64,000 nt of DNA from Acidobacteriota bacterium (GCA_030650395.1 JAUSDY010000102.1:1-64000), one strand, 5' to 3'; shown: positions 40,572 through 50,340, counted from the stretch's first letter. Numbers and translations are program-made. Notes: generated from the letters alone by a model not told the origin.

Positions 40572-41939
40572 ATGCCCTCCGCTGTGCTCAGTGGCGCGCC
40601 TCTTGAACGCCTCTCCATTCGAGCCGCGCTCGCCATCGGCATTGCCGTGACCCTCGGCCTGTGGCTCGTCACCGGCTATACGTTCGCTCGTCGGATCGAT
40701 GATGTGGAGCGGCAGGCGTCGGTCGTGGCCGCGCGCTACATGCGTGCCCAGGAACTGCTTGGCACGGTCCGCACCCAGGTACTCTTGAGCTCCGTTCGAG
40801 TCCGCGATGCGTTGCTCAATCCCGATCCGTCATCCGTCGACGGTTACCGAGACCAGATTCAAGTCATTCAGCAGGTCATCGTCAAGGCTCTCGACGACTA
40901 CGAGCCCGTCCTGGGCTCGGCGGTCGAACAAGAGCAGATCGTGACGATGCGCTGGGAGGTGGATGAATTCCATCAAACGAGCCTCGCCGTGCTCGCCGAC
41001 GCGCGGGGACAATCGGCCGCGGCGGTCCGGGACGTGCTTAACCACTACATCGTCCCGAGGCGAGAGGCGGCCGTCAAAATTTCTGAGGATATCCAGACGC
41101 TGAATCGCCTGGCCTTCATTCGACAGCAGACCGACATTGGAGCGATTCATCGTGCGGCGGATCGCCAGAGCTGGCGCCGGCTTGGGCTAGCCCTCGCGAT
41201 CAGCTTAGGCGTACTCATACTGGCGGGAACCTACTCGGCCCGCCTCGAGGGCCGACTGCGCCGGCAGCTGGACCGCGACGCTCGCTTGACGCAAGAACTG
41301 CACGGCGCGACGGTCAAACTACTGGGCGCCCAAGAAGAGGAACGGCGGACGATCGCCCGCGAGCTGCATGACGAGGTCGGACAGGTCTTGACCGCCATCA
41401 AGGTCGAACTGGGCATCGCGCAACGCCACATCGAGGCCGCTGGTCTGTCGGCGGAGCCGCTGACCGAAGCCCAGGCCATCGCCGATGGCGGGCTGTGCAC
41501 CGTTAGGGACATTACCCAGCTCCTGCATCCCGCGGCCCTCGACGATCTGGGCCTGGCCGCCGCCATCGACGCATCGCTGCGCGGCCTCGCCAGACGGCAC
41601 GACATCAAGGTGGAGTTATCGCAGGTAGACATGGGTCAGCGACTCGCTCCAGTGACCGAAGTCGCGGCGTATCGCGTCGTGCAGGAGGCTCTCACCAACG
41701 TGGCGCGTCATTCGAGGGCCGCTCATTGCTGGGTTAAATTGATCCGGTTGTCATCGAAGCTCGTGGTCGAAGTCCAGGACGACGGTGCCGGGTTTGATCC
41801 CGTCGCGGTCCGCAACGCAGGTGGCTTCGGCCTGATTGGCATTCGCGAGCGTACGGGGCATCTGGGCGGCACCCTCCGCATCGACAGCGCACCCGGCTGT
41901 GGTACTCGCCTGAGCGTGGAATTGCCCGTGGAGGCGTGA
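40572..41939 (+). CDS. NarL-type sensor histidine kinase (HisKA_3)
   Basis: This 455-aa kinase has an N-terminal helix (AALAIGIAVTLGLWLVTGYT), a ~130-aa helical periplasmic sensor, and a second helix (LGLALAISLGVLILAGTYS). It then has the HisKA_3 dimerisation motif EEERRTIARELHDEVGQVLT with phosphorylated His266, and an HATPase domain (VVQEALTNVARHSRAA; DDGAGFDP). It phosphorylates the response regulator that follows directly. ATG 40572 has GAGGGAG upstream; an in-frame earlier start would read through the terminator. The sensor resembles four-helix bundle input domains; the signal is unknown. The nearby TonB receptor is a possible but unproven target. Confidence 0.9.
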   Translation: MPSAVLSGAPLERLSIRAALAIGIAVTLGLWLVTGYTFARRIDDVERQASVVAARYMRAQELLGTVRTQVLLSSVRVRDALLNPDPSSVDGYRDQIQVIQQVIVKALDDYEPVLGSAVEQEQIVTMRWEVDEFHQTSLAVLADARGQSAAAVRDVLNHYIVPRREAAVKISEDIQTLNRLAFIRQQTDIGAIHRAADRQSWRRLGLALAISLGVLILAGTYSARLEGRLRRQLDRDARLTQELHGATVKLLGAQEEERRTIARELHDEVGQVLTAIKVELGIAQRHIEAAGLSAEPLTEAQAIADGGLCTVRDITQLLHPAALDDLGLAAAIDASLRGLARRHDIKVELSQVDMGQRLAPVTEVAAYRVVQEALTNVARHSRAAHCWVKLIRLSSKLVVEVQDDGAGFDPVAVRNAGGFGLIGIRERTGHLGGTLRIDSAPGCGTRLSVELPVEA

Positions 41940-42590
41940 TTGCCTAAGCTGCGGTTGATGCTCGGAGACGACCACACGCTGATGCGGCAGGGGCTGCGTA
42001 AGATTCTCGAGGAACGGCCGGACTGGGAAGTCGTTGCTGAAGTCGGCGACGGCCGCGACGCGGTCCGGCGGGCGGTCGCCCTCAAGCCCGACGTCGTGAT
42101 TCTGGATGTCGGCATGCCGCTGTTGAACGGCATAGACGCGACGCAGCAGATTGTCCGCAAGGTGCCCGAGACCCGGGTCCTGATTCTCAGCATGCATTCC
42201 GATGAGGCCTACGTGACGCGCGCCCTGCAGGCGGGCGCCACCGGCTACATGCTCAAAGATTCGGCCGGGAAGGATCTGTTGAAGGGGGTCGCCGCCGTCG
42301 CGGCGGGCCAGTCCTATTTCAGTCCGGCTGTGGCCAAGCTCATGCTCGACGACTACGTCCGGCGCGTCGCGGGTAATGGTGTCGCCGACCGGTACGAAAC
42401 GCTGTCGGTCCGCGAACGCGAGATCTTCCAGTTGATAGCCGAGGGTCGGACCAACCGGGCGGTGGCGGAGCTATTGGAGATCAGCCCGGCCACCGTCGAA
42501 ACCCATCGTGCCCATATCCTCGAGAAACTCGACATTCACAATACCGCGGCGCTGGTGCTCTACGCCGTCCGGAAGGGCATCATTTCCTAG
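41940..42590 (+). CDS. NarL/FixJ-type response regulator
   Basis: This 216-aa regulator has a receiver domain (phosphoacceptor Asp56 in VVILDVGMP; GDDHTLMRQG; GYMLKDSAG) and a LuxR-type helix-turn-helix (LSVREREIFQLIAEGRTNR, then LLEISPATVETHRAHILEKL). TTG 41940 immediately follows the kinase stop codon with no gap, so translation is coupled and the two form one operon. It is expected to act as a transcription factor after phosphotransfer from His266 of the kinase. Targets are not evident. Confidence 0.92.
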   Translation: MPKLRLMLGDDHTLMRQGLRKILEERPDWEVVAEVGDGRDAVRRAVALKPDVVILDVGMPLLNGIDATQQIVRKVPETRVLILSMHSDEAYVTRALQAGATGYMLKDSAGKDLLKGVAAVAAGQSYFSPAVAKLMLDDYVRRVAGNGVADRYETLSVREREIFQLIAEGRTNRAVAELLEISPATVETHRAHILEKLDIHNTAALVLYAVRKGIIS

Positions 42591-42768
42591 AACGACGGCC
42601 GACCGGCTCTGGGCCGGCAATACAGCCTCGACTCCGGATTCCATACAGACACTTCGGGATAGCGCCGTGCGCGCGGGCGCGACACAGTAGCGGCTTGTGA
42701 AGCCAACTATAGCCGCACGAGGCGATAGCTCCGCGGATGTGGCCGGCCGGATGTCTAGGAGAGGTGTC

Positions 42769-43245
42769 ATGCACAAGCGATGTCGGATGATGATGGTCGT
42801 GATGATTGTGGTAGGGCTACTCCAGGGCGGGCTGTTTCGCGCGGCCGCTCAAGGCCCGGGCGCTGTGCAGGCGGAGGCCGCGAAAATCGTGTTTGCGCTC
42901 AATGGTGACGCCGCCATCGTCACGATGCTGATTAAGCCTGACAAGACCGCTGACTTCGAGTACGTGCTGACCCGCCTCAAAGACGCGCTCCAAAAGAGCG
43001 AGAACCCGCGCTGCCGCGAACAGGCCGTCGGCTGGCGAGTCTTCAAGTCGGCGCAAATGGCGCAAGGTAATGCCGTCTACGTGATGCGGATCGATCCGGT
43101 CATCAAAGGGGAGGAGTACGATATCACCCGCCTGATTGCGGAGGTCTTCCCGGTCGAAGTCCAGGAATTGTTCGTCAAGTACAGGGACTCGTTTGCGGGG
43201 AGCGGCGTGACGGAGCTGACCGCCGTCATGTCGATGCACCCGTGA
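42769..43245 (+). CDS. secreted hypothetical protein, 158 aa
   Basis: ATG 42769 follows an AGGAGAGG Shine-Dalgarno. The N-terminus (MHKRCRMMMVVMIVVGLLQG) is a signal peptide with cleavage likely after AAAQ. The mature part is alpha/beta with AKIVFALNGDAAIVTMLIKP, ADFEYVLTRLKDALQKSE and YDITRLIAEVFPVEVQELFV. It resembles a small stress-response barrel (ferredoxin-like) unit in layout, but I cannot assign a family. It sits between the two-component system and a peptidase gene, each in the same direction but with separate promoters. Confidence 0.6.
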   Translation: MHKRCRMMMVVMIVVGLLQGGLFRAAAQGPGAVQAEAAKIVFALNGDAAIVTMLIKPDKTADFEYVLTRLKDALQKSENPRCREQAVGWRVFKSAQMAQGNAVYVMRIDPVIKGEEYDITRLIAEVFPVEVQELFVKYRDSFAGSGVTELTAVMSMHP

Positions 43246-43332
43246 GCCGAGGCTGCAGCGTCACGCGGGATTGTCCCGACTGATCTGTTGCTTTCCCTTC
43301 GATTCCCTGGTGCCCGGATATACTTTTTGCGC

Positions 43333-44601
43333 ATGACGAAACCGACCCTCTCCCCCGGTCTTCTTGCGGCTGCGCTCGTCGTGAGCACGGCCGGCACTGT
43401 CTTCGCGCAGCAGGACGCCGCGAACATCGGTACGAAACTCATGAACGACGCCGCGGTCAAAGCCGCGGTGGACACGATTCGCGCCGCTGAGCCGCAGACC
43501 ATCGAGAACCAGATTCGGATTTGCGAGGTCGAGGCGCCGCCGTTCAAAGAGGCCAAGCGCGCCGAGATGTACGCGCGGATGTTTCGCGAGGCCGGCCTGC
43601 AGAACGTGCGCATCGACAAAGAAGGCAACGTGCTGGGCGATCGCCCGGGCGCGCAACCGCGGCCGCGGCTGGTGTTTACCGCGCACCTCGACACCGTGTT
43701 TCCCGAAGGCACCGACGTGCGTGTCAAGCGCGACGGCGCGATTCTTCGCGGCCCGGGCATCGGCGATGATTGCCGCGGGCTCGCGGTGCTGCTGGCCGTC
43801 GTGCATGCGATGAATCAGGCCAAAGTGCAGACGCCGGGCAGCATTACCTTCGTCGGTACTGTCGGCGAAGAGGGGCTCGGCGATCTGCGCGGCGTGAAAT
43901 ACCTCTTCAACGAAGGGATGAAGGGCCAGATCGATCGCTTCGTCTCGATCGACGGCACCGGCCTCGGCATCACGCACATCGCCGTGGGCAGCTTGCGCTA
44001 CCGCGTCACCTTCAAGGGACCCGGCGGCCACAGCTACGGCGCGTTCGGCCTGTCGAACCCGATGCACGCGCTCGGCCGCGCGGTCGCCACGATCTCGCAG
44101 TTCGAGGTCCCGCTCGATCCCAAGACCACCTTCAACGTCGGCCGCATCGGTGGCGGCACGTCGGTGAACGCCATACCGTTCGACGCCTGGATGGAAGTCG
44201 ACATGCGATCCGCCAGCCCCTCGGCACTCGAGGCGCTCGACACGAAATTCAAGCGCGCGGTCGACGAGGCGGTGCGCGACGAGGATGCGCGGTGGAAGAA
44301 GAACGTGCTGTCGGTGGATAAGGCGCTGGTCGGCATGCGCCCGGCGGGTCAGACGTCGGCCAATTCGCCGATCGTGCAGGCCGCCGTATCGGTGACCCGC
44401 GCGCTCGGCTTTCCGATCGCGCTCGACGAAGGGTCAACCGACTCGAACATCCCGATCAGCCTCGGCATTCCCGCGATCACGATCGACGGCGGCGGCCGCG
44501 GTACTGGATCGCATGCGCTGGACGAAGCGTTCGATCCGACGAATTCGTGGATGGGTTCGCAGCGGGCGCTGCTGCTGGCGATTGCGCTTGCCCAGCAATG
44601 A
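43333..44601 (+). CDS. M20-family metallopeptidase, exported
   Basis: The 422-aa protein has a signal peptide (MTKPTLSPGLLAAALVVSTA) and M20 motifs: HLDTVFPEG (metal His and catalytic Asp), RGPGIGDDCRGLAVLL (bridging Asp), and GTVGEEGLGDLRG with the catalytic and metal Glu. A dimerisation lid (VGSLRYRVTFKGPGGHSYGA) follows, and a final metal His in GTGSHALDEAF. It acts as a zinc exopeptidase or deacylase in the periplasm, most similar to peptidase T/carboxypeptidase G2-like enzymes. ATG 43333 is 8 nt from a TATACT box (43319-43324). Confidence 0.88.
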   Translation: MTKPTLSPGLLAAALVVSTAGTVFAQQDAANIGTKLMNDAAVKAAVDTIRAAEPQTIENQIRICEVEAPPFKEAKRAEMYARMFREAGLQNVRIDKEGNVLGDRPGAQPRPRLVFTAHLDTVFPEGTDVRVKRDGAILRGPGIGDDCRGLAVLLAVVHAMNQAKVQTPGSITFVGTVGEEGLGDLRGVKYLFNEGMKGQIDRFVSIDGTGLGITHIAVGSLRYRVTFKGPGGHSYGAFGLSNPMHALGRAVATISQFEVPLDPKTTFNVGRIGGGTSVNAIPFDAWMEVDMRSASPSALEALDTKFKRAVDEAVRDEDARWKKNVLSVDKALVGMRPAGQTSANSPIVQAAVSVTRALGFPIALDEGSTDSNIPISLGIPAITIDGGGRGTGSHALDEAFDPTNSWMGSQRALLLAIALAQQ

Positions 44602-44614
44602 ACGCCGACGCCGC

Positions 44615-44662
44615 AGATAAAACAACGGAGCCGCAGATGACGCAGATGACGCAGATCAATCA
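44615..44662. repeat. 9-bp repeat array, left-arm type (GCAGATGAC units)
   Basis: ACAACGGAGCCGCAGATGAC followed by further GCAGATGAC units and CAA is nearly identical to the left arm of the complete element at 50341-50460. Here the right arm is missing locally but present at 47148-47205, on the far side of the permease gene. Confidence 0.9.
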
Positions 44663-44674
44663 AGGCGGCACACG

Positions 44675-47125
44675 ATGTTTGAGGCTCTGACCCACGATGC
44701 GCACCAGGCGTTTCGGCATCTCCGGCGGTCACCGGGATTCGCGGCCGCTGCGGTACTGACTCTCGCCTTTGGCATCGGCGCGAACGCCGCGATGTTCAGC
44801 GTTCTGAACGCGCTGGTGCTCAGGCCTCTTCCGATTCGAGACCCCCACGGTCTCATCGGCGTCTCGGGTCGAACTGCAAAAGAGCAACTTCGGCTCACGC
44901 CGATCCCTGCCGTCGACGAGCTGACCCGTAACGATGGTCCTCTGCAGAACGTCTGCGGCTACAACGGGGGCGTCGTTCTTGCCGTCGAAGCCGGCGGCAC
45001 ACCGACGCAGGCCATCGGTGCGTTAATGACGGGCCAGTGCTTTCACGCCTTCGGCGTTGCTCCGATCCTCGGCAGACCAATCCTCGATCAAGATGCACCG
45101 CTCAACAGACCGGGCAACCGTGTCGCGGTCATTGGCCACCGGTTCTGGACCCGAATGTTTGGCGCCGATCCAAACGCGCTGGGAAAAACTATTCGCACCG
45201 AAGGCGTTGATCTGACGGTGATTGGCGTGATGCCGCCCGGATTCGGCGGTCTGCACGCGGATGTCGGCGCGGATCTGTTTGCGCCGTTCGACACGATCTT
45301 CCCTGCGCGAACGGATCGCCGTCCCGCGGCAAGCCACATCCTGGCGCGACTTCGTCCGGGCGTGTCACTGGAACAGGCGGCAGCGCAACTCGAGACGCGC
45401 TGGCCGGGCGTGCTCGAGGTCGTGGTGCCAGCGACGCTCTCGCCTGCCGAAAGAGCCGACATGCGCGACGCGCGGCCCAGAGTCGAGCGGATCGGAACCG
45501 GGACCTCGTTTTATCGGGATCGCTACGTGCGTCCGCTCACCATCATCATCGGGTTAACCGGCTCGCTCCTGTTGCTCGCGTGCGTGAATCTCGGCGGTCT
45601 ACTGATCTCGCGATTGGCCGCGCGCGCACCGGAGATCGCCGTCCGGTTAGCGCTTGGCGGGAGCCGGAGGCGAATCGCACAGCAGATGTTGGTTGAGGGC
45701 CTCCTGCTGTCAATGGGTGGCGCGACGTTGGCGATTCCCCTGTCGTTCGCGATCGTAGGGGTGCTGGCATCGTTTCTCCCCAGTGCTCTTGTGGAACGCA
45801 CCGTGACGTTCACTCCCGATCTTGGTGTGCTCAGCGCTACCGCGCTCGTGGGGGTGGTCGTAGGTGCGATGATGACCGCACTGCCCGTTGCGCTTGCCGG
45901 CCGGCAGCAGAAAGCCGCGCACGGTGGATGGAACCGGACCATCGCCGGCACGACGAGCCGCTGGGCGCGAGCAATGCTGGTCGCCCAAGTAGCCCTCTCG
46001 GTCGTCATACTGACCGGCGCAGGACTCTTGATCCGCTCTCTCTATCTGTTGCAAGAGGTCGACCCCGGGGTGCGGCGGCAGGGCGTGGCGATCGTTCGGG
46101 TGATGCCATTGCCGAATGCGTACCGTGATCTGAATAACGCCTCTTACTACCCGGCCTTACTCGATAAGCTCGCCTCGCTTCCAGGAATTCAATCGGTGGG
46201 GCTGGCGCGCATCTTCCCGCGCATGACCACCGAATCTCCGGGACAACCGATTGCGTTCGTGGGTGATGCGCCCGGAGATGCCAGGGCTTACCTGGAAAGC
46301 GCCTCGCCCGCGTATTTCGAGACGTTGGGTATTCCGCTGCTGCGCGGGCGTCTTCCAGCGTGGTCCGACACCGAGAAGTCTCTACAAGTAGCCGTCGTCA
46401 GCGAGAGTCTCGCGCAAGCTCTGGCGTCAGATGGTGACGTCGTCGGCCGTCGCGTCCGCTTCGGCAGCAGTCGCGACCATCAGGACGTTGTCGTTGTCGG
46501 CGTCGTACGAAACGCGACCATGGGGAACCCGCGCCAACCCGCGCTGCCGGTGTTTTACAGGCCAACGCTTCAGGCGGGCCGCTTCGCCAACTATCCGAGT
46601 TTGGTGATCTCGACAGACGGCGACCCGTTGGCGATTGCGCCAGGCGTAAGACAGCTGTTGAAGGAAACCCGGCGTGAGTACGCCCACGACATCGGCAGGC
46701 TCGACGACATTCTCCGGCAAGCGCCCGCAAGCGAGCGAATGAGCGCGACGATCGCCGGCGCGCTCGCGGTACTGGCACTCGCGCTGGCGTTCATCGGCGT
46801 CTTCAGTTTGCTCGCCTACGCCGTCTCACGCCGCACACGCGAGATCGGCGTGCGAGTCGCGATCGGCGCCAATCCTCGTGCTGTGCGCACCATGGTGATG
46901 CGTGAAGGGTTTCTGTTGACCCTCACTGGCGTGGCGATCGGATTACCGGTCGCATTGCTGGCTGCTCGGGCGCTGCGAACAGTGATGTTTGGCGTTTCGG
47001 AATCTGATCCACTGACGTTGGCCGTTACCGTCGGATTCTTCCTCGCGCTCGGCCTCATTGCGGGTATCGTTCCGGCGCGACGCGCCGTCGCAGTCGATCC
47101 GATCGTAGCGTTGAGAGCAGAGTGA
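44675..47125 (+). CDS. ADOP-family MacB/FtsX-like permease
   Basis: The 816-aa protein has the two-module layout of acidobacterial duplicated orphan permeases. The N-terminal MacB core follows a first helix (LTLAFGIGANAAMFSVLNAL), then a large periplasmic domain. The FtsX module near 280-400 contains EIAVRLALGGSRRRIAQQML. A second periplasmic and FtsX module (EIGVRVAIGANPRAVRTMVM) ends with ARRAVAVDPIVALRAE. No ATPase is encoded nearby. AAGGCGG before ATG 44675 may serve as the ribosome site. The gene is bracketed by opposite arms of a 9-bp repeat element. Unlike the next permease it lacks the short N-terminal PadR-linked domain. Confidence 0.88.
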   Translation: MFEALTHDAHQAFRHLRRSPGFAAAAVLTLAFGIGANAAMFSVLNALVLRPLPIRDPHGLIGVSGRTAKEQLRLTPIPAVDELTRNDGPLQNVCGYNGGVVLAVEAGGTPTQAIGALMTGQCFHAFGVAPILGRPILDQDAPLNRPGNRVAVIGHRFWTRMFGADPNALGKTIRTEGVDLTVIGVMPPGFGGLHADVGADLFAPFDTIFPARTDRRPAASHILARLRPGVSLEQAAAQLETRWPGVLEVVVPATLSPAERADMRDARPRVERIGTGTSFYRDRYVRPLTIIIGLTGSLLLLACVNLGGLLISRLAARAPEIAVRLALGGSRRRIAQQMLVEGLLLSMGGATLAIPLSFAIVGVLASFLPSALVERTVTFTPDLGVLSATALVGVVVGAMMTALPVALAGRQQKAAHGGWNRTIAGTTSRWARAMLVAQVALSVVILTGAGLLIRSLYLLQEVDPGVRRQGVAIVRVMPLPNAYRDLNNASYYPALLDKLASLPGIQSVGLARIFPRMTTESPGQPIAFVGDAPGDARAYLESASPAYFETLGIPLLRGRLPAWSDTEKSLQVAVVSESLAQALASDGDVVGRRVRFGSSRDHQDVVVVGVVRNATMGNPRQPALPVFYRPTLQAGRFANYPSLVISTDGDPLAIAPGVRQLLKETRREYAHDIGRLDDILRQAPASERMSATIAGALAVLALALAFIGVFSLLAYAVSRRTREIGVRVAIGANPRAVRTMVMREGFLLTLTGVAIGLPVALLAARALRTVMFGVSESDPLTLAVTVGFFLALGLIAGIVPARRAVAVDPIVALRAE

Positions 47126-47147
47126 TGGCGTGACGCAGTTGTAGGTT

Positions 47148-47205
47148 TAGATCTGTGTAATCTGCGTCATCTGTGGCTGGCTGGATATCTGCGTTATCTG
47201 CGGCT
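47148..47205. repeat. 9-bp repeat array, right-arm type (ATCTGCGTT units)
   Basis: TAGATCTGTGTAATCTGCGT followed by CATCTGTGGC and a second ATCTGCGTTATCTGCGGC matches the right arm of the element at 50341-50460. It follows the permease stop by about 22 bp and precedes the convergent permease stop at 47213. Confidence 0.9.
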
Positions 47206-47212
47206 GTCTCAC

Positions 47213-49921
47213 TCAATCGTCCCTGAGCGCAGTCAGCGGATCAACCCGCGACGCTCGCCACGCCGGCAGATAGCCGGATGATGCGCCCACGACGAGCAAC
47301 GCCAGCATCGCGGCGGCGACCGTTGCCGGGTCGGTCGGGCTGACTTCGAACAGCATCGTCCCAATCAGCCGCGACACCACGACCACGGCAGGCAAGCCGA
47401 TCGCGAGTCCCACCACCACGAGCGTCAGCGACTCGCGGAAGATCATCCAAAGTACGCGTATGCGCGGCGCCCCGAGCGCGAACCGGATGCCGAGCTCCGC
47501 TGTCCGCTGCTTGACGGCATATGACATCAATCCATAGAGGCCAAGACACGCCAGCCCCAGCGCAAGCGAGCCGAGCACCGTCGTCAGCCTCGCGATCAGG
47601 CGCTCCTGCCGCAAGGTGTTCGCGGCGAGGACGTCGAGCGTCGTTACCTGGGCGACGGGCAATCTGGGCTCGACCTCCTGCAGCGCTTTGCGCAGCGCCA
47701 CGCCCGTCGACTCGGGATCGCCGCTGGCGCGCACGTGCATCGTGCCGACATAGGACGGCGTCGAATCCAGCGGATAAAACACCATCGGCACCGCCGATTC
47801 GCGAACCGAATTCACGCGGGCGTCGCGGACGATACCGATGATCTCGACGTCGGGTTGGTCGTAGCCGAAGCGCTGGCCGATCGGATCGCGGCCCTTGAAA
47901 TACTTCTGCGCCATCGCTTCATTGACGATCGCGATCTTCGCGTCGCCGCCGATCTCGCGCGCCTCGAAGTCGCGGCCGGCGACCATCGACATGCCGACCG
48001 TCGGGAAGTAGCGAGGGCCGACGCGGTTCTCCTGCACGGCCACCTGCTCGCCGGGCTGGCTCGTGTAGCCGGTAATCGCGAGGCCGTCGGCGCCCGATCG
48101 GCATCCCGTCATCAGGCCGCACATCGCGATCGTCGCCGACTCCACGCCCGGCAACGCCTCGGCGCGCGCGATGACGCCCTGATACAGCGCCGGTAATTCC
48201 CGGACCTCGTATCCGCCGACGCTCGGATTGACCGCCGCCGAGAGCACGTGCGGCTCGAACCCCAGTGGCAGCGACGCCAAGTTGCCGAAGCTGCGGAGAA
48301 ACAGCCCGGCGCCAACGGCCAGCAACAACGACAGGGCGACCTGCGCGACGACGAGAATCTTCGAGAGGCTCAGCCGCGCGCCGTGAGGCGTGCCGCGACC
48401 GCTCGACTTGAGGGCGGTGGCGAGCGACAGGTCGGTCGCGCGCCACGCCGGCGCGAAGCCGAACAGGATGCTCGTGACCAGCGTGATGATCGCCGTGAAG
48501 ATAAGCACGCGTGTATCGAGGCCGACGGAGAAGGGCAGCGGGCCGCTGTCCTGGCCAATCGTCATGCGCACCAGCAGCTCGCTGGCGAGCGGCGCAATCG
48601 CGAGACCGACCGCGGCCGCGATGGTGCCCAGCAACAGGCTTTCGATCAGCAGCTGGCCCATGACGCGGGTGCGGCTGGCGCCAATCGACAACCGCACGGC
48701 CATCTCACGCTGGCGGCTCGTGGCACGGGCGAGCAGCAGGTTGGCGGTGTTGGCGCAGGCAATGAGCAGCAGCAGCGCCACCATCGCCATCAGGGCGAAC
48801 AGCGGGGTGCGGAACTGCGTGCGCAGCGCGGACGATCCGCGCGAGAACGGCTCGATCGTCAAGCGCCGATCGAGCGTCAACTGCCGTGCGGCGGGATCGT
48901 CGAGGCGATCGGCCTGCTGGAGCAGGATCGGCCGGAAGACGGCGTTCAGAGCGACGACCTCCGGCCCGTCCGCGCGATCGGCGCGCAGCACCAGCTCGAG
49001 CCACCGGAGACCGTCTTGCGGCACCCAGGGCTGCAACATATCCGCGTCGCTGGCGCTGAAGTTCTGCATGTACTTGACGTCGGCCTGCATCATCACAGGG
49101 ATCCACACCTCGACCGGCGACTCGAGCCAGACGCCGGTGAACCCGGAGGGCGCCACGCCAATGATCGTGAACCTTGCGCCGTTCAAGGCCAGGTCGCGGC
49201 CAATCGCGTCGGCCGCGCCGTTGAAGCGCCGCCGCCAGAACGCTTCGCTGATCACCGCCACCGGATGACCGCCGACGGCGCGATCGTCTTCGGGCGAAAG
49301 GAATCGTCCTAGCTGCGGCTGCAGGCGCAGGACGCCGAAGAATTCTCCCGACACCAGCTGCAGGCTCGCCGTGTCGGGCTCGCCCGACGGCAGGCCCGTG
49401 CGGCCGCGCGCGACGCGGCTCATCGCGGCGAGGCCGCGCGGGTCGGGGAACCCGGCGCGCAGCTGCGCGAAGAACGGATAAGAAACGCGCGGCGCCACTG
49501 GCAGCCGTGATTGATACCGCGTCGCGTAGAGATGGTCGGCCTCGGGAATGGGCAGCGTCCGGAACAACAGGGCGTCGGCGACCGAGAAGATCGCGCTGTT
49601 GGCGCCGATACCGGCCGCGAGCGACAGCACCACCACGAACGTGAACCCCGGATTGGCGCGAAGCATGCGGAAGGCGTAGCGGATGTCTCGCAGGCACATC
49701 TCCACGAAAGCCCCGGCGCGCTGTTCGCGGACCTGTGCAGTGACCGAATCCACGCCGCCCAGCTCCAGGGTGGCGGCGCGGCGCGCCTGCTCGGGCGACA
49801 GGCCGGACTGGATTTTTTCGTCGACCAGCAGCGTGTGGACCGCGCGCACCTCGTCATCCAGGTCCTGGTCGACGCGGTCTCGGTAAACAAGATTCCGGAA
49901 CAGGCTACGCAGGCGTGACAT
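47213..49921 (-). CDS. ADOP-family permease linked to a PadR regulator
   Basis: This 902-aa permease begins with a soluble N-domain ([40 protein letters not shown]), typical for ADOP members encoded beside PadR genes. It then has the MacB core ([20 protein letters not shown]), an FtsX module ([20 protein letters not shown]), a second large periplasmic domain, and a final FtsX module ([20 protein letters not shown]) ending [16 protein letters not shown]. It lies 12 bp after the PadR stop and is clearly in the PadR operon. ATG 49921 or 49924 are equally possible. The ATPase partner is not local; substrate unknown. Confidence 0.9.
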   Translation of the reverse strand: MSRLRSLFRNLVYRDRVDQDLDDEVRAVHTLLVDEKIQSGLSPEQARRAATLELGGVDSVTAQVREQRAGAFVEMCLRDIRYAFRMLRANPGFTFVVVLSLAAGIGANSAIFSVADALLFRTLPIPEADHLYATRYQSRLPVAPRVSYPFFAQLRAGFPDPRGLAAMSRVARGRTGLPSGEPDTASLQLVSGEFFGVLRLQPQLGRFLSPEDDRAVGGHPVAVISEAFWRRRFNGAADAIGRDLALNGARFTIIGVAPSGFTGVWLESPVEVWIPVMMQADVKYMQNFSASDADMLQPWVPQDGLRWLELVLRADRADGPEVVALNAVFRPILLQQADRLDDPAARQLTLDRRLTIEPFSRGSSALRTQFRTPLFALMAMVALLLLIACANTANLLLARATSRQREMAVRLSIGASRTRVMGQLLIESLLLGTIAAAVGLAIAPLASELLVRMTIGQDSGPLPFSVGLDTRVLIFTAIITLVTSILFGFAPAWRATDLSLATALKSSGRGTPHGARLSLSKILVVAQVALSLLLAVGAGLFLRSFGNLASLPLGFEPHVLSAAVNPSVGGYEVRELPALYQGVIARAEALPGVESATIAMCGLMTGCRSGADGLAITGYTSQPGEQVAVQENRVGPRYFPTVGMSMVAGRDFEAREIGGDAKIAIVNEAMAQKYFKGRDPIGQRFGYDQPDVEIIGIVRDARVNSVRESAVPMVFYPLDSTPSYVGTMHVRASGDPESTGVALRKALQEVEPRLPVAQVTTLDVLAANTLRQERLIARLTTVLGSLALGLACLGLYGLMSYAVKQRTAELGIRFALGAPRIRVLWMIFRESLTLVVVGLAIGLPAVVVVSRLIGTMLFEVSPTDPATVAAAMLALLVVGASSGYLPAWRASRVDPLTALRDD

Positions 49922-49933
49922 CATGGCCTAGGC

Positions 49934-50263
49934 CTAGGTCTCCAGCGCCCGCGCCATCGCGAGTGCAATGCGGTTCCACTGGGCCGTTTCCTGGCTCAGC
50001 TGCTTTCGACCCGCGCGGGTCATCTCGTAGTACTTGGCGCGCCGGTTGTTCTCCGACGGTTGCCAATCCGACTCCAGCCAGCCGGCCTCCTCGAGGCGAT
50101 GGAGGGCGGGGAAGAGCGAGCCGGGTTGGACGACGAACGTGCCGCCGGTCATTTGCTCGACGCGGCGCGACACGCCGAGCCCATGCAGCGCGCCGGTGGC
50201 GAGCGCTTTGAGGATGAGCAGGTCGAGCGTTCCTTGGAGCAGGGTGGTACGTGAAGCGGCCAG
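49934..50263 (-). CDS. PadR-family transcriptional regulator (CTG start)
   Basis: The 109-aa protein has the PadR winged-helix: TTLLQGTLDLLILKALATGA, then GTFVVQPGSLFPALHRLEEA, GWLESDWQPSENNRRAKYYE and MTRAGRKQL. The conserved N-terminal helix is only included if translation starts at CTG 50263, because no ATG, GTG or TTG exists upstream in frame. A perfect AGGAG lies 7 nt before that CTG (complement of 50271-50275), so CTG is the likely start. It is cotranscribed with the ADOP permease. A perfect 11-bp palindrome (50279-50308) covers its promoter, implying negative autoregulation. Confidence 0.85.
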   Translation of the reverse strand: MAASRTTLLQGTLDLLILKALATGALHGLGVSRRVEQMTGGTFVVQPGSLFPALHRLEEAGWLESDWQPSENNRRAKYYEMTRAGRKQLSQETAQWNRIALAMARALET

Positions 50264-50278
50264 GTTGGTTCTCCTATC

Positions 50279-50308
50279 GACATTCGATACGAGTTCCTAT
50301 CGAATGTC
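50279..50308 (-). promoter_or_regulatory. PadR operator and promoter
   Basis: A perfect inverted repeat GACATTCGATA - 8 nt - TATCGAATGTC overlaps a minus-strand promoter: -35 TTGACA (complement of 50305-50310), 15-nt spacer, -10 TATCGA (complement of 50284-50289). The ATGT...ACAT symmetry fits PadR binding. The start codon lies about 20 bp downstream. Confidence 0.75.
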
Positions 50309-50340
50309 AATAGGAACGCCGATGGAGGCAGATGAAGAAA

